NCBI GenBank assembly: GCA_017522105.1
Contig: JAFXAA010000020.1
Coordinates: forward strand, 1 to 64,000
Direction of reading: 5' to 3'
Source of the DNA: Bacteroidales bacterium
GTDB lineage: Bacteria > Bacteroidota > Bacteroidia > Bacteroidales > P3
Length of the DNA stretch: 64,000 nt
Positions within the stretch are counted from its first letter, which is position 1, and each line of letters opens with the position of its first letter. The notes under the pieces were generated by a model. The model had not been told where the DNA came from. It made no database searches and was given only the letters and a program-made list of their open reading frames with translations. Positions 63,787 through 64,000 of this stretch are shown in pieces. Made by a program: the position numbers and the translations under genes.

Positions 63787-64000
63787 CTACAAATCCTGCG
63801 CTTCTTCTTTTACCTCGTCGGCGGCGATGGCCACAGTCGTCTGGCCGTGACTGATTTTTGCCTTGATGCCGGCTTCTAAATACTTCGGGATGTTGACCAC
63901 AAACTCCACCAATGTGACGCCTCCCAGCAACTCCCCGATGCCCGTGAGGACACTACCTGAAATCTCGCCGTGGGGCGGCACGCAGAAACCCGCGACAAGT
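63787..64000 (-). CDS. Small phage protein, truncated by the window edge
   Basis: The frame is open from the window edge to the stop at 63787; the 5' end is outside. A GTG at 63981 is a possible start. [19 protein letters not shown] suggests one membrane-adjacent helix. Next to the endolysin, so a holin-like role is possible but not shown. Confidence 0.45.
   Translation of the reverse strand, partial: LVAGFCVPPHGEISGSVLTGIGELLGGVTLVEFVVNIPKYLEAGIKAKISHGQTTVAIAADEVKEEAQDL

Larger units (their letters stand above)
40609..64000. mobile_element. Prophage, left part (continues past the window)
   Basis: Base composition falls sharply at the 3' side of the terminator at 40532-40563 and phage-type genes follow without interruption: repressor and immunity genes (minus), early operon (plus, 43353-55578), a 911-aa structural protein, and a late block on the minus strand with lysis genes. 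No integrase, terminase, portal or capsid gene is in the window, and no attachment-site repeat or tRNA is seen at the left end, so the exact boundary (somewhere at 40564-40608) is an estimate. Confidence 0.8.

Overview
The window is GC-rich chromosomal DNA from a member of the Bacteroidota, most likely an uncultured Bacteroidales from an anaerobic or gut-like habitat. Several signs agree: promoters of the Bacteroidota type (a TAnnTTTG -7 box close upstream of start codons), a long SecA (1104 aa) with a SEC-C zinc tail, a secreted deiminase with a C-terminal type IX secretion sorting domain, lipoproteins with Bacteroidota-style lipoboxes, and a prophage whose small genes resemble those of Bacteroides and Prevotella phages.

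From 0.2 to 9 kb are mixed housekeeping and envelope genes: a beta-keto acid cleavage enzyme (Kce family), a peptidylarginine/agmatine deiminase-family enzyme with a T9SS tail, a small glycosyltransferase locus (two GT2, one GT4, one GT4 N-terminal half), TrmH, a PepSY-like periplasmic protein and a lipocalin-like lipoprotein. From 9.3 to 16.9 kb on the minus strand are secA and a four-gene envelope operon: two LPP20-like proteins and two tandem CsgG/LpoB-like proteins with almost identical N-terminal halves. The lipocalin-like lipoprotein gene and the LPP20/CsgG operon are each preceded by a structured leader of about 115-122 nt. The two leaders share internal-loop sequences while their helices differ by compensating changes, so they look like one family of cis-regulatory or small RNA. 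From 16.9 to 18.0 kb is a repeat-rich gap: a near-perfect 57-bp inverted repeat, then eleven 55-bp tandem repeats.

From 18.0 to 40.5 kb is one tightly packed plus-strand gene cluster of 22 genes ending at a strong terminator. It holds an MIO-type aromatic amino acid ammonia-lyase, an AMP-ligase, two ACPs, three ketosynthases (two with extra ketosynthase-like C-terminal domains), a ketoreductase, two hotdog dehydratases, a hotdog thioesterase, a methyltransferase, acyltransferases, a LolA-like carrier, an MMPL exporter fused to a PlsC-type acyltransferase, and a GT2. This is the gene set of aryl polyene/flexirubin-type pigments. No DarA/DarB dialkylresorcinol genes are present; instead there is a CrtI-like FAD oxidoreductase, a radical SAM enzyme, an uncharacterised 119-aa protein and a secreted esterase. 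Likely flow: the ammonia-lyase makes a cinnamate or coumarate starter, the ligase activates it for an ACP, the KS/KR/DH set builds a conjugated polyene, the methyltransferase decorates the ring, and the acyltransferases, LolA and exporter place the lipid in the outer membrane.

From about 40.6 kb to the end, base composition drops and a prophage begins. Its left edge has a minus-strand immunity block (three HTH proteins, one carrying a membrane segment; two small YHxxxC/CxxC secreted proteins; two membrane proteins). Next is a lysogeny switch with an 18-bp palindromic operator. A long plus-strand early operon follows (YqaJ nuclease, PAPS-reductase-like protein, cytosine methyltransferase, replication proteins, DUF3127, an ASCH-like protein, Gp37/Gp68-type, YopX and many small proteins). 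After it come a single 911-aa structural protein and a minus-strand late block ending in lysis genes (GH108 endolysin, lipoprotein/membrane spanin candidate). No integrase, terminase, portal or capsid gene is in view, so the prophage continues past the right edge.
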